This document shows, one piece after another, positions 7,843 to 16,244 of a DNA stretch of 64,000 bases; position 1 is the first letter of the stretch, and each line of letters begins with the position of its first letter. The notes under the pieces are model-generated. The model was not told the DNA's origin. It ran no database searches and was given only the letters and a program-made list of their open reading frames with translations. The position numbers and the translations under genes are program-made. Origin of the DNA: an uncultured Roseburia sp. (GTDB lineage Bacteria > Bacillota > Clostridia > Lachnospirales > Lachnospiraceae); contig UQNW01000010.1 in assembly GCA_900542495.1 (NCBI GenBank), forward strand, positions 47,188 to 111,187, read 5' to 3'.

Positions 7843-8421
7843 TTATCTATTACCGTTTCTTATCTGTGGCATCTTCTCCCGAATCAGCGCAAGAAATATT
7901 TCTCTTTCCTCATGTGTCATATGCTCTTTATCAATGAAAATAAACCCTAAATGATCCGCCTGTTCCTGCGCTTTGCTTATGGACATATATAGTTTTGTCC
8001 TTAAAAGATAAACCTCTTTCAAATCATAAAATTTTTGAAATGACTCATATGAAATCTTCTTTTCCTGCTTGAAATCTCTTTGATATAACAAATATTCATT
8101 CATAAAGATGCAGCTTCCATGGATTTCTCTGATTCCATATTGATCTTGAAACCGTTCTATCGTCATTTTGCAGACTTTCTTTTTTTCTGCATACCAGAAA
8201 ATGAGCAGAAAAACTCCACCTCCAAGCATAAATATTGCCTGTCCTTTTTGACCATATCTCTCAAAAATTACGGTCAAAATCCCTACGCCAAACACTATTG
8301 CCCCATACACTGCCTTATACCATGGAAATATTTTTGAAAAATACTTATCAAATATATTGTAATTAAAAATTATTTTAAACTGATGATTGTTTTCACTCTT
8401 TTCCATATTCCTCGTTTGCAT
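7843..8421 (-). CDS. YcxB-like membrane protein, array copy 1
   Basis: A 192-residue protein. Two membrane segments lie at about residues 35-80 (YKAVYGAIVFGVGILTVIF and AIFMLGGGVFLLIFWY), followed by a soluble YcxB_C-type domain: an ISYESFQKFYDL strand, LYMSISKAQ, then FIFIDKEHMTHEEREIFLAL and the closing EKMPQIRNG. The ending KMPQ is shared by all members of this array. AGGAG lies 7 bases before the ATG at 8421. It is the most downstream of five tandem genes. The family has no established function. Confidence 0.75.
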   Translation of the reverse strand: MQTRNMEKSENNHQFKIIFNYNIFDKYFSKIFPWYKAVYGAIVFGVGILTVIFERYGQKGQAIFMLGGGVFLLIFWYAEKKKVCKMTIERFQDQYGIREIHGSCIFMNEYLLYQRDFKQEKKISYESFQKFYDLKEVYLLRTKLYMSISKAQEQADHLGFIFIDKEHMTHEEREIFLALIREKMPQIRNGNR

Positions 8422-8480
8422 TCATTTTCTCCTAAATCTTTGTTTTATAAACCCAAAATTTAATTTTTCATTTTATATTT

Positions 8481-8516
8481 TATACTATACGAATTGCTTC
8501 TTTTTTTAATTCCATT
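8481..8516. repeat. Duplicated control sequence shared with the blaI-like gene
   Basis: TATACTATACGA (8481-8492), followed by AATTCCAT about 17 bases on, recurs as TATACTATACGA at 11459-11470 with AATTCCAT directly after, upstream of the BlaI-like gene. This suggests that the upstream regions of array copy 1 and of the repressor derive from one duplicated segment. Confidence 0.5.
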
Positions 8517-8534
8517 TTCAACACATCCTGACCG

Positions 8535-8600
8535 TTATTTTGGTAACTTCACCTGTGACATTTTTTCCCGGACAACTTCAATCAGTACCTCTTCAGACTA
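8535..8600 (-). pseudogene. C-terminal remnant of a YcxB-like gene
   Basis: On the minus strand an open stretch reads SEEVLIEVVREKMSQVKLPK and stop, matching the end of the array proteins (for example EEMEKLELLVQQKMPQLKN at 9684-10253). An in-frame TAG precedes it and no N-terminal part remains. Confidence 0.6.
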
Positions 8601-8631
8601 TTTCTGTAAATTCAGAATATTTTTTTATTTT

Positions 8632-9159
8632 CTAACGTCCATATATACTTTGCTGCAACTCCCACGGTATTTTTAACTGTGGCATTTTTGTTCTGAAAAG
8701 TTCTGCAAGTTTTTCTCTGTCTGCTGGCGAAATTTTGCTTTTTTCTACACAAAAGAGTAATCCGCCTCTGGTTTTAAAAATATAATAATGCTGGCTGGAA
8801 TAATATTTTTTGATTCTTTTGTATGCAATCTTACAAACAATATTATTCAAATCTCCTGATACCGCAATTTCATCTTCGAGAAATGCCACTTTTTGGAGGT
8901 ATTCACTACTGCCGTCTTTCTTTTTGGGACAGATCATATTAAGTTGTCTTTGATAATAAATGATTAAAAATATCACCGTTGCTATCAAGGAACCTGCCAA
9001 CAGTAAGATCATCGCAATATCTTTTATCAGCAAAAAAAGAAACAGACATATCGCCAGAAAACAGAAAATGATTTTTATAATTGTTATACCAACGTTCTTC
9101 CCGGTCTTTTTATATATTTCCTTTGCACTTTTTCGATTAATTGTGCATTCAAACTCCAT
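8632..9159 (-). CDS. YcxB-like membrane protein, array copy 2
   Basis: A 175-residue protein starting at 9159 (MEFECTINRKSAKEIYKK), with GAGG about 7 bases upstream; an upstream in-frame start at 9183 is less likely. Two hydrophobic hairpin segments at about residues 22-70 precede a soluble domain (AFLEDEIAVSG, YKRIKKYYSSQHYYIFKT) ending TKMPQLKIPWELQQ. The layout is that of the YcxB family. It lies 31 bases after copy 3 in the same transcription direction. Confidence 0.75.
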   Translation of the reverse strand: MEFECTINRKSAKEIYKKTGKNVGITIIKIIFCFLAICLFLFLLIKDIAMILLLAGSLIATVIFLIIYYQRQLNMICPKKKDGSSEYLQKVAFLEDEIAVSGDLNNIVCKIAYKRIKKYYSSQHYYIFKTRGGLLFCVEKSKISPADREKLAELFRTKMPQLKIPWELQQSIYGR

Positions 9160-9190
9160 TTTATTCCTCACTCCTTTTCCCAACCTGAAA

Positions 9191-9694
9191 CTATGCTAAT
9201 CCTCTGGCTCGCAGCCACGGCATTTTTTTGTGAATGATCCGAAGCAGTTCATCCTGCTGCGCAATTGACATTTGCAATTTGTCAAGAATAATAATATGTT
9301 GGTCCTTTGTCTGAAAAATAAGAAGATACTTTTTCTTTCGTAATTTTTTGATCTCGCCATAAGGAATTTCAAAATTTGTATCATTGATTACGTTTGTCAC
9401 TCTGATCACTTCTTTTTCAAAAGATACCACCTGACGAAACTGCTTTACATCATATTGTTTCAAAATGCAGACTGCTTCTCTCCTCTGGTCAACGAAATAC
9501 ACCACAATCTCCACGATTGCCCAAATGCTCAATCCTATGAGAAAGAATGAAGAACTCTTATTTGACTCTATAGATGCCATATCTAACATCTGTTTAACCA
9601 AAATCAATAATAAGAGCACGCATATTTTCGTCAAACGGCTGGCAGCATACAATCTGTACATTAATTTTTTATTTATCAGCGTTTCACATACCAT
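9191..9694 (-). CDS. YcxB-like membrane protein, array copy 3
   Basis: A 167-residue protein; AAGGAG lies 6 bases before the ATG at 9694, which therefore is preferred to 9730. Two hydrophobic segments (CVLLLLILVKQMLDM and FFLIGLSIWAIVEIVVYF) are followed by the family domain with VSFEKEVIRVTN, IPYGEIKKLRKKKYLLIFQT and the closing KKMPWLRARG. Its start overlaps the end of copy 4 by 11 bases, showing translational coupling in one operon. Confidence 0.75.
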   Translation of the reverse strand: MVCETLINKKLMYRLYAASRLTKICVLLLLILVKQMLDMASIESNKSSSFFLIGLSIWAIVEIVVYFVDQRREAVCILKQYDVKQFRQVVSFEKEVIRVTNVINDTNFEIPYGEIKKLRKKKYLLIFQTKDQHIIILDKLQMSIAQQDELLRIIHKKMPWLRARGLA

Positions 9695-10253
9695 ACAAGT
9701 CTCCTTGAGAATGAAGATTATAAAAAGCAAATCTCTGTTTTATCGTTTTTGCAGTCTGATTCTTCAACTGTGGCATTTTCTGTTGCACCAGAAGTTCTAA
9801 TTTCTCCATTTCTTCATTCGTTAATGATTTTTTATCGACAAAAATGGGAATCACTTCGTTTGTAATTATCAGGAAAAAATAATAGTGTTTCAATTTGTAA
9901 TAGTTACTGATTGATTCATACCCCACAATCCTGCTTTCTACATCAAAATCGTTAATTTCTACACTATCAGGCAAAAAATTTACTTTACCAAATTCATTTT
10001 CCATCTTATACTTTTTGCATAAACGCATTGCCGCAATCCTGCAGTTATGAACAATCAACCATGTCGGCGCAATAAATGCTGCCACAACCACACACATATT
10101 TTGTATCATTAGTTCAGTGGATTTCACTCGAAGCATACATGTAAAAAGAAATAGTATGGCAACGACAAAAACTCTGTATAATGCCATGTAGCGAAAATCC
10201 CTTACTCTATAAAATAATTCCACAAATGCTCTGGTTCGATATATGTTTTTCAA
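9684..10253 (-). CDS. YcxB-like membrane protein, array copy 4
   Basis: A 189-residue protein starting with TTG at 10253: AAGGA lies 7 bases upstream and TTGA overlaps the stop of copy 5, a coupled arrangement. Two membrane segments at about residues 22-75 precede the domain with VNFLPDSVEINDF, YESISNYYKLKHYYFFLI, FVDKKSLTNEEMEKLELL and the closing QQKMPQLKNQ. Confidence 0.75.
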   Translation of the reverse strand: MKNIYRTRAFVELFYRVRDFRYMALYRVFVVAILFLFTCMLRVKSTELMIQNMCVVVAAFIAPTWLIVHNCRIAAMRLCKKYKMENEFGKVNFLPDSVEINDFDVESRIVGYESISNYYKLKHYYFFLIITNEVIPIFVDKKSLTNEEMEKLELLVQQKMPQLKNQTAKTIKQRFAFYNLHSQGDLYGM

Positions 10254-10795
10254 TTGTTTTTCCTTTCTTTCTCATGAACTTTTACCTGTGGCATTTTCTC
10301 ATGAATCAGGGAAGTCAAATTATGCATATCTGCTTCTGTTAAAACTGTTTTATCAATGATGATTGTTTCCTGCGTCAGTCCCTTTTCGATTTTTCTTTTA
10401 TCCCCGAAGACACAATAATGTTTCAGTATATAAAAATCTTTAAACCTACTATATTCCATAGAATACTCAGACTCCGTATTTCCATATGGGATTACTTTTA
10501 ATGCAGACTCATCAAATACAATCTCTCCCCAAAGTTCATTTGTATGTGCTAAGTCTTCTATTTTTTCCATCATCATTTTGGTGTCATGTCTCATAATGAA
10601 TTGATTTTCAATAATAATCGCAAATATAAACAAGAAAAATGCTGCTGAAAAAACTATTTGGTGAAAACAATAAAAAACAATTGACATTACTAAGGATGTA
10701 CCGATAAAACTATATAAAATTTTTCGAATCATCGGATTTATTGCCATATAACATTCACGTACCGACTTATAATTTATAATTATTTTAAATTTCAT
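10250..10795 (-). CDS. YcxB-like membrane protein, array copy 5 (first in operon)
   Basis: A 181-residue protein, AAGGAG 10 bases before the ATG. Membrane segments at about residues 25-65 (ILYSFIGTSLVMSIVFYCF, AAFFLFIFAIIIEN) precede the family domain (IVFDESALKVIPYG, YSRFKDFYILKHYCVFGDK, IIDKTVLTEADMHNLTSL) and the ending EKMPQVKVHEKE. It begins the run of tightly spaced paralogs; the promoter region upstream is occupied by decayed copies. Confidence 0.75.
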   Translation of the reverse strand: MKFKIIINYKSVRECYMAINPMIRKILYSFIGTSLVMSIVFYCFHQIVFSAAFFLFIFAIIIENQFIMRHDTKMMMEKIEDLAHTNELWGEIVFDESALKVIPYGNTESEYSMEYSRFKDFYILKHYCVFGDKRKIEKGLTQETIIIDKTVLTEADMHNLTSLIHEKMPQVKVHEKERKNN

Positions 10796-10831
10796 TTTTT
10801 CTGCACTCCTTCTGTTTGCTGATCTATCTTA

Positions 10832-11004
10832 CTTTGGTAACTTCACCTATGACATTTTTTCCTTACACCATAAAACGCTATCTGTGAAACACACAGGCAA
10901 AATAACTTTCATATACTACTTTATCATTTACAATCGTTGTATATCTCATCTTGTTTTCCTCATGTGTCATATGCTCTTTATCAAGAAGGATAAACCTCTT
11001 TCAC
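10832..11004 (-). pseudogene. Two further YcxB-like remnants
   Basis: At 10955-11004 a frame reads RFILLDKEHMTHEEN, nearly the same as FIFIDKEHMTHEER in array copy 1 and sharing more than 25 identical bases with it. At 10832-10862 the minus strand encodes EKMS, a TAG stop, then VKLPK, which is the family ending EKMPQVK with CAG changed to TAG. Both are decayed copies of array genes. Confidence 0.6.
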
Positions 11005-11011
11005 CCTAAAA

Positions 11012-11392
11012 CTATTCTTCCAGTTCCTCAATTGCTTTCCGAAGTTCCTCAATCTCCGCTTTGGAAGCCGGTTCATCCTTATAAAAAGCGGTGATAAACT
11101 GCTTCAGCGAACCATTATTCCAGAATGCGACAAACTCTCTCGCCTGCTCACTCTTGTAGTCCTCTTCCGTGATGAGTATTTCATAGGTGATCGTTCTTCC
11201 GGCTCGTTTCATTTGGATATAATTTTTGATACAGAGTTTTGCAAGGTATGTGGATACCGTCTGTGGTTTCCACTCTTTTCCGTATCCCTCATTTGCATTT
11301 TTTACGATCTCTGCCAGTGACATCTCATGGTCTGCGTCCCAGATACACTTCATCACAATTGTTTCTGCTGCGGTCAGTTGTTTTGCATTCAT
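11012..11392 (-). CDS. BlaI/MecI-family repressor
   Basis: A 126-residue protein. AGGAGG lies 8 bases before the ATG at 11392 (MNAKQLTAAE), so this start is preferred. Residues 5-75 form the winged helix of Penicillinase_R (LTAAETIVMKCIWDADHEMS, WKPQTVSTYLAKLCIKNYI, RAGRTITYEILI). The C-terminal helix region (QAREFVAFWNNGSLKQFITA) is the dimerisation and cleavage part. Family members repress until an M56 protease acts. The only M56 gene in view is 10 kb away at 1-686, and the two flank the lysin/YcxB island. Confidence 0.85.
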   Translation of the reverse strand: MNAKQLTAAETIVMKCIWDADHEMSLAEIVKNANEGYGKEWKPQTVSTYLAKLCIKNYIQMKRAGRTITYEILITEEDYKSEQAREFVAFWNNGSLKQFITAFYKDEPASKAEIEELRKAIEELEE

Positions 11393-11417
11393 TTTCTTTT
11401 CCTCCTGAATCATTCCA

Positions 11418-11471
11418 TAACTATATAAACTATAAATTTAATTTGCAATTACTTACTATATACTATACGAT
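11418..11471. promoter_or_regulatory. AACTATA and TATACTATA repeats upstream of the BlaI-like gene
   Basis: The stretch contains AACTATATAAACTATA and ACTATATACTATACG, AT-rich repeats like those at 6776-6870. BlaI-type repressors commonly bind their own promoters at such sites, so this is a candidate autoregulatory operator. Confidence 0.4.
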
Positions 11472-11557
11472 TTAATTCCATATTGCAATCTTTTTCTGCG
11501 CATCCCTGCGGCGCATTACTACTTTCCCTCAACAGGGTACTTCCATTTTTTAGGCTC

Positions 11558-11584
11558 AAAAAGGACTGCACAAGGCAGTCCTCT
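11558..11584 (-). terminator. Terminator after the chemoreceptor gene
   Basis: On the minus strand AGGACTGC and GCAGTCCT form an 8-bp stem with a 5-base loop, followed by a run of T residues, 20 bases after the stop of the chemoreceptor. Confidence 0.8.
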
Positions 11585-11603
11585 CTCTGTTCTCTCTATT
11601 TTT

Positions 11604-13097
11604 CTATTCTTCATCAATTGCTGCAATCGCCTTCAGATTCTCCAATGCTTCGAATGTATGATCGACAGCTGTTGAAAAATTGCTTACACTGTCATGCAGA
11701 CCATCCATATCCGTTCTGCTTGCGGAAGTGCTTGCAGAAATCTCCTGCGTGATTCCTGACAAAGTAGAGATTCCGTCTACGATCACTTCATTGGCACTTA
11801 GAACGGCAGATACCTCATCGCTTACCGTCGTCATATCTCCTACTAAAGATTTCACATCTTCCTCAACGGTTATAAAGCTTTCATGTACCGTTTTTACCTT
11901 TTCACGCTGCACATCGATACTGTCTACCGCATTCTTAAGTTCGGTCTGTGTATCCTTTGTGATAGCAGTCAGTTCATTCATGATCTGTGTGATCTGCTCC
12001 GTTGATACCTTGGTCATTTCTGCCAGCTGGCGGATTTCCTCTGCAACAACGGCAAAACCTTTTCCGGCATCTCCTGCTCGGGCAGCCTCGATTGAAGCGT
12101 TCAGTGCCAACAGGTTTGTCTGGCTGGAAATATTTAAAATTGCATCTGTGATTCCGGATACTTTTCCAACATGTTCCACCAGTTTCTCAATGGTCTGGGA
12201 AATCTGCTCTGTGGACTGATCTACGATCACGGACTGTCTTGCCAGTTCATCCGACTCATTCTTGCCAGTTTCAATGACACCCTGCAGCTTCTCCGTTGTC
12301 TCCAAAGCTCCTGCTGCCGTCTGATTGGTGTGCTCTAAACGCTCCTGGATCTCATTTGTTTTTTCTGACTGCGTCTGTGTCTGTGTTGCTGAACTGTCAG
12401 CGCCATTTGCAATGATTCCGATTGCGATCTGCGTATTGTCGATTGTGCTGGATATCTGGGATAAATCTTTTCTGACCTGCGTAAACTGCGCATCCACGTC
12501 GTTTACGATAGTCTCAACTTCTTTTGCTACCTGTAACTGCTTCTCTGCTTTTACTTTTACTGCGTCCGTCTCCTCATTGGAAAACTCGATCAGACGCCTG
12601 ATCGCCTTACATCCGCCAAACACACACATGATCAGACAGATACATACGAGAAAAACCGTATTCAACTGTTCTGCCTTGTCCGCCGGATTATTTACAAGGA
12701 TCTGGGCCATCTTGGTAATAATAAATACTAAGGTTGCACCCGCTCCCCACATGATCAGAAATTCGTTCAAATATACAGACAATGAAAGCAAAACCGGGAA
12801 AATCAGCATCATAACTGTTGGGTTCTGTAAATAAGAAATAATTCCAAATCCGATACAAAATCCAATTGCTATAAACAGTTCCGCTTTTCTTTCATAAATA
12901 TTCTTTGCCACAAAAATGGCTGTCAGCGCATACCAGATCACATAAAATGAAACAAATATTATTTTCTCAAGCGTTGTCCGATCCGATGTGAGCATGATCA
13001 AAATATAAAAAACATATGCCATTGTAACGGTAAGACACGTCGTGATATTGGCACGTTTCATTTGATCCGGTGGTAAATCTTTTCTGGTAAATTTCAT
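11604..13097 (-). CDS. Methyl-accepting chemotaxis-type receptor
   Basis: A 497-residue protein from the ATG at 13097 (MKFTRKDLPPDQ), with GGAAT/AAGGGG upstream; a longer frame to 13169 has no ribosome site. Residues about 20-180 contain about six membrane segments without a periplasmic loop domain. The rest is a long coiled-coil MCP signalling domain with the hairpin tip LNASIEAARAGDAGKGFAV and EEIRQLAEMT. There is no HAMP domain visible. It signals to CheA/CheW, which are not in the window. It stands alone between two terminators. The ligand is unknown; the membrane-embedded sensor suggests a membrane or energy-state signal. Confidence 0.85.
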   Translation of the reverse strand: MKFTRKDLPPDQMKRANITTCLTVTMAYVFYILIMLTSDRTTLEKIIFVSFYVIWYALTAIFVAKNIYERKAELFIAIGFCIGFGIISYLQNPTVMMLIFPVLLSLSVYLNEFLIMWGAGATLVFIITKMAQILVNNPADKAEQLNTVFLVCICLIMCVFGGCKAIRRLIEFSNEETDAVKVKAEKQLQVAKEVETIVNDVDAQFTQVRKDLSQISSTIDNTQIAIGIIANGADSSATQTQTQSEKTNEIQERLEHTNQTAAGALETTEKLQGVIETGKNESDELARQSVIVDQSTEQISQTIEKLVEHVGKVSGITDAILNISSQTNLLALNASIEAARAGDAGKGFAVVAEEIRQLAEMTKVSTEQITQIMNELTAITKDTQTELKNAVDSIDVQREKVKTVHESFITVEEDVKSLVGDMTTVSDEVSAVLSANEVIVDGISTLSGITQEISASTSASRTDMDGLHDSVSNFSTAVDHTFEALENLKAIAAIDEE

Positions 13098-13263
13098 ATT
13101 CCTATGCCCCTTTACATAAAAAATAGCAGCTCTGTAATCAAATATTTTCATTTTTATTACAATGCACAAATCTATCTCTATGATAATACTTCATTCGACA
13201 AACGTAAACATTTTTTTCGAAATAGGAAGCAAAAAATTTTCGTTATTTTTTATCCGACAGCAC

Positions 13264-13301
13264 AAAAAGAACTGCTGAATATTTCTATGCGCAGTCCTTT
13301 T
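13264..13301 (-). terminator. Terminator after metY
   Basis: Minus-strand stem AAAGGACTGC/GCAGTTCTTT (one wobble pair) with a 15-base loop and a T run, 35 bases after the metY stop. Confidence 0.7.
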
Positions 13302-13334
13302 TTATTAAGAAATGAATATTCAAAATGGCCTATA

Positions 13335-14636
13335 TTATTTTACTGCGTCAAACGCTTCCTGCAGATCATAGAGAATATCGTCGATATTTTCTGTACCGAT
13401 TGAGAGACGGATCGTGTTTGGTTTGATTCCCTGTTCTGCCTGCTCCTGCTCGTTTAACTCTGCATGTGTGGTAGATGCCGGATGGATGACAAGTGATTTT
13501 ACATCAGCGACATTTGCAAGTAAGGAGAATAACTGTAAATGATCGATAAACTCCTGTGCTTTTTTGTCATCGCCCTTAATCTCGAATGTGAAAATGGAAC
13601 CACCACCATTTGGGAAATATTTCTTGTATAATCTCTGCTGCTCCGGATCTTCGGATACGGATGGATGATTTACTTTTTCAACCAGTGGCTGTTTCTCTAA
13701 AAACTCCACAACCTTTAATGCATTTTCCACATGACGCTCGACTCTTAAGGATAATGTCTCTAAGCCCTGTAAAAAGATAAATGCATGGATTGGAGAAAGT
13801 GTTGCTCCGGTATCCCTTAATAAAATAGCACGGATTCTTGTCACGAATGCTGCCGGTCCTGCTGCCGCTGCGAAGCTGACACCATGATAGCTTGGGTTTG
13901 GTTCCGTGAGCTGTGGGAATTTTCCGGATGCAGCCCAGTCAAATTTTCCACCGTCAATGATGACACCACCGATTGTGGTTCCGTGTCCACCAATGAATTT
14001 GGTTGCGGAATGAACCACGATATCTGCGCCGTACTCGATTGGACGGATCAGATATGGCGTGCCGAACGTATTGTCGATGACAAGTGGAATTTTATGTTTG
14101 TGTGCGATCTCTGCGAGTGCTTCGATATCCACTACTTCAGAGTTTGGATTGCCGAGTGTCTCAATGTAAACTGCTTTTGTGTTGTCCTTGATAGCGCCTT
14201 CTACTTCCTCTAAGTTAAAAGGATCAACAAACGTGGTCGTAACGCCAAAATCTACTAATGTATGTGCCAGCAGATTATAAGTGCCGCCGTAAATATTTTT
14301 TGCAGATACGATATGATCACCTGCCTGTGCAAGGTTTTCAATCGTGTATGTAACGGCTGCTGCACCGGAACCGACTGCAAGCGCTGCCACGCCGCCCTCT
14401 AATGCTGCAATACGCTGTTCAAAAATATCCTCTGTCGGATTGGTCAGTCTTCCGTAAATATTTCCTGCGTCACGCAAACCGAAACGGTCTGCTGCATGCT
14501 TTGAATTGTGGAATACGTAGGAAGATGTCTGGTAAATCGGAACTGCTCTTGCATCGGTCACCGGATCCGGTTCTTCCTGTCCAACGTGTAACTGTAATGT
14601 CTCAAATTTTAATTTTCTCTCTTTTAATGTGCTCAT
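13335..14636 (-). CDS. metY: O-acetylhomoserine sulfhydrylase (PLP-dependent)
   Basis: A 433-residue enzyme of the Cys/Met metabolism PLP family. It converts O-acetylhomoserine and sulfide to homocysteine in the cytoplasm. Seen: TLQLHVGQEEPDP at the start, VPIYQTSSYVF, YGRLTNPTEDIFEQRI, the cofactor lysine in VVHSATKFIGGHGTTIGG, and the C-terminal signature VIHPASTTHAEL. The length and the insertions fit MetY rather than MetB/MetC. The ATG at 14636 is chosen because AAGGATG lies upstream of it, while the ATG at 14648 abuts that sequence. The gene stands alone; no SAM riboswitch was seen upstream. Confidence 0.9.
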   Translation of the reverse strand: MSTLKERKLKFETLQLHVGQEEPDPVTDARAVPIYQTSSYVFHNSKHAADRFGLRDAGNIYGRLTNPTEDIFEQRIAALEGGVAALAVGSGAAAVTYTIENLAQAGDHIVSAKNIYGGTYNLLAHTLVDFGVTTTFVDPFNLEEVEGAIKDNTKAVYIETLGNPNSEVVDIEALAEIAHKHKIPLVIDNTFGTPYLIRPIEYGADIVVHSATKFIGGHGTTIGGVIIDGGKFDWAASGKFPQLTEPNPSYHGVSFAAAAGPAAFVTRIRAILLRDTGATLSPIHAFIFLQGLETLSLRVERHVENALKVVEFLEKQPLVEKVNHPSVSEDPEQQRLYKKYFPNGGGSIFTFEIKGDDKKAQEFIDHLQLFSLLANVADVKSLVIHPASTTHAELNEQEQAEQGIKPNTIRLSIGTENIDDILYDLQEAFDAVK

Positions 14637-14761
14637 GTGTTTTCCCATCCTTTTTCTATGTTTTCATTCTTTTTGCCTGCCTGTTTTTCTCAGGTTCTGC
14701 TGTTGGAATTATCATATCAAATCAATCGAAAAAGTGTTAATCCATAAAACCATGAGCCGAT

Positions 14762-14778
14762 TATAGGGAAATCCTATA
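14762..14778. promoter_or_regulatory. TATAGG-N5-CCTATA inverted repeat upstream of metY
   Basis: A perfect 6-bp inverted repeat just after the stop of the Fur-family gene and about 125 bases upstream of metY, near a TATGATAAT -10-like box on the minus strand. It is a possible site for a sulfur regulator of the Rrf2/CymR kind; no direct proof. Confidence 0.3.
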
Positions 14779-14784
14779 GCAGTA

Positions 14785-15207
14785 TTATTCCCTGTCCTGT
14801 TTTTCCCTGCATTCCCTGCAAAGTCCATAAATAATGGAATTTTTACACTGCAGTTTAAATCCGTGGTCTTCTAAAATATGTTCCGATATTTCCTGCATAA
14901 ACGCACATTCCAAATGAATAATACAGCCACAGGAAACACATTTTAAATGAAGATGTTCCTCACAGTGATGTCCCATCTCCACGTACTGATACACCGCCTG
15001 GCTCCCCTTCTCTGCCACATATTTCATGACAGTTCCCTCTTTGGCAAGTTTATCCAGGTAACGGTAAATCGTTGTGATGTTCACCTCGTTATCGTGTTTT
15101 TTCAAATACTGGTCAATGTCCGTCACCGTCACTGTGCGGTCGCTGTTTGCCATGAGATATTCTAAAATTTTCTTTCTGCTGGTCGTTGCATAACCATTTC
15201 CTGCCAT
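14785..15207 (-). CDS. Fur-family metal-dependent regulator
   Basis: A 140-residue protein with the Fur winged helix at residues 5-80 (TSRKKILEYLMANSD, VNITTIYRYLDKLAKEGTV) and a C-terminal metal-binding domain (GHHCEEHLHLKC, CVSCGC, CRECREK) with two CxxC pairs for structural zinc. The subtype (Fur, Zur or PerR) cannot be fixed from sequence by eye. It follows the ArsP_2 permease gene by 110 bases and probably shares its transcript, so it likely controls metal export or uptake through the repeats at 16245-16297. Confidence 0.85.
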   Translation of the reverse strand: MAGNGYATTSRKKILEYLMANSDRTVTVTDIDQYLKKHDNEVNITTIYRYLDKLAKEGTVMKYVAEKGSQAVYQYVEMGHHCEEHLHLKCVSCGCIIHLECAFMQEISEHILEDHGFKLQCKNSIIYGLCRECREKQDRE

Positions 15208-15317
15208 TTTTTCATCTCTTTTCTTTCTCTGTATATGCTTTCACTGTAGCAGATACAATTTTTAACTCTTTCCTCTTAATTTCATACTTCCGCGTATCAA
15301 TTATTCATCTACATCTG

Positions 15318-16184
15318 TTAAAATACAATCCCAAGTAACTCAATGATCACGCCCCAGACAACACCAAAGCCATAGAGTGCTGCCATAATTCCGGCATTCT
15401 GTTTCCAGTCCCGGTTCAGTCGGAACAAAACCAAAAGTCCAACTCCTGCATTTACCAAAAGTCCGGACATCATTGCTCCTGCTCCGATAATTCCGCTTAA
15501 ATATAACTCTGTGATTACCACCGAAGATGCGCAGTTTGGGATCAGTCCCACAAATGCTGCGATCATCTCTCCCACCACCGGAATGTCCTGAAATACCACC
15601 GCAAGCTGGTCTTCGCCGATCAGTTCGATCACGAATGTCAGCATAAACGTGATGAGCAGAATGTATGCAAAAATCTTGAACGTGTGTTTTAGCGCCGACT
15701 TCAAGACACCGTCCTCACAACTGCAATGTTCTTCCTCACAGACCACATGAATATCCATGTCTTTTTCTTTCTTTTTGAAAACATTCACATAAACCAGCTC
15801 TGCAAGAAATCCTGAAATAATCGCAATGCAGACTTTTGCTGCAAGAATTTTTACGATTGTTGCCGGTGCGACCGCCTCGGAAATAAAAATCGGAAGCATC
15901 TCATCCGACGTAGATAAAAATACGGCAAGCAGCGTTCCAACCGTAATGACTCGTCCGGCATAAAGGCTGGACGCTGCTGCTGAAAAACCACATTGCGGCA
16001 TAATCCCAAGCAAACCGCCCCACAGCGGTCCGACTTTCCCTGCATTTTTGATTTTGTTCTGCACTTTTCCGCCTGTCGTGTGCTCTAACAATTCCATTAA
16101 TAAATAAGTGAAAAACAGAAATGGAAGCAGCTTCACGCTGTCTTCGATCGTGTGTGATAATGTATGTTCTAAAATGTGTAACAT
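15318..16184 (-). CDS. ArsP_2-type putative heavy-metal exporter
   Basis: A 288-residue membrane protein; AGGAGG lies 8 bases before the ATG at 16184. Seen: two copies of a conserved permease pattern, GIMPQCGFSAAASSLYAGRV in the first half and VGLIPNCASSVVITELYLSG in the second, each with a Cys in the P-x-C context, separated by a cytoplasmic loop with CEEEHCSCEDG. This matches PF11449, the family annotated as putative metal (arsenic or manganese) exporter. It precedes the Fur-family regulator. The Cys/His-rich loop may bind metal. The substrate is not known. Confidence 0.8.
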   Translation of the reverse strand: MLHILEHTLSHTIEDSVKLLPFLFFTYLLMELLEHTTGGKVQNKIKNAGKVGPLWGGLLGIMPQCGFSAAASSLYAGRVITVGTLLAVFLSTSDEMLPIFISEAVAPATIVKILAAKVCIAIISGFLAELVYVNVFKKKEKDMDIHVVCEEEHCSCEDGVLKSALKHTFKIFAYILLITFMLTFVIELIGEDQLAVVFQDIPVVGEMIAAFVGLIPNCASSVVITELYLSGIIGAGAMMSGLLVNAGVGLLVLFRLNRDWKQNAGIMAALYGFGVVWGVIIELLGIVF

Positions 16185-16244
16185 AACAAACGCCTCCTGC
16201 ATTTGGTTGTTTCAATCTTAATTTTTCAAATTGCAATCAATTTG

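Noticed and set aside
8119..8337. A plus-strand frame within YcxB copy 1
   Set aside because: Antisense shadow; the minus-strand frame has the ribosome site and the shared family ending.
11680..12219. A long plus-strand frame across the chemoreceptor
   Set aside because: It is the antisense shadow of the MCP signalling domain, which has a clear family match.
14649..14784. A SAM riboswitch before metY
   Set aside because: The leader is too short and lacks the conserved S-box core.
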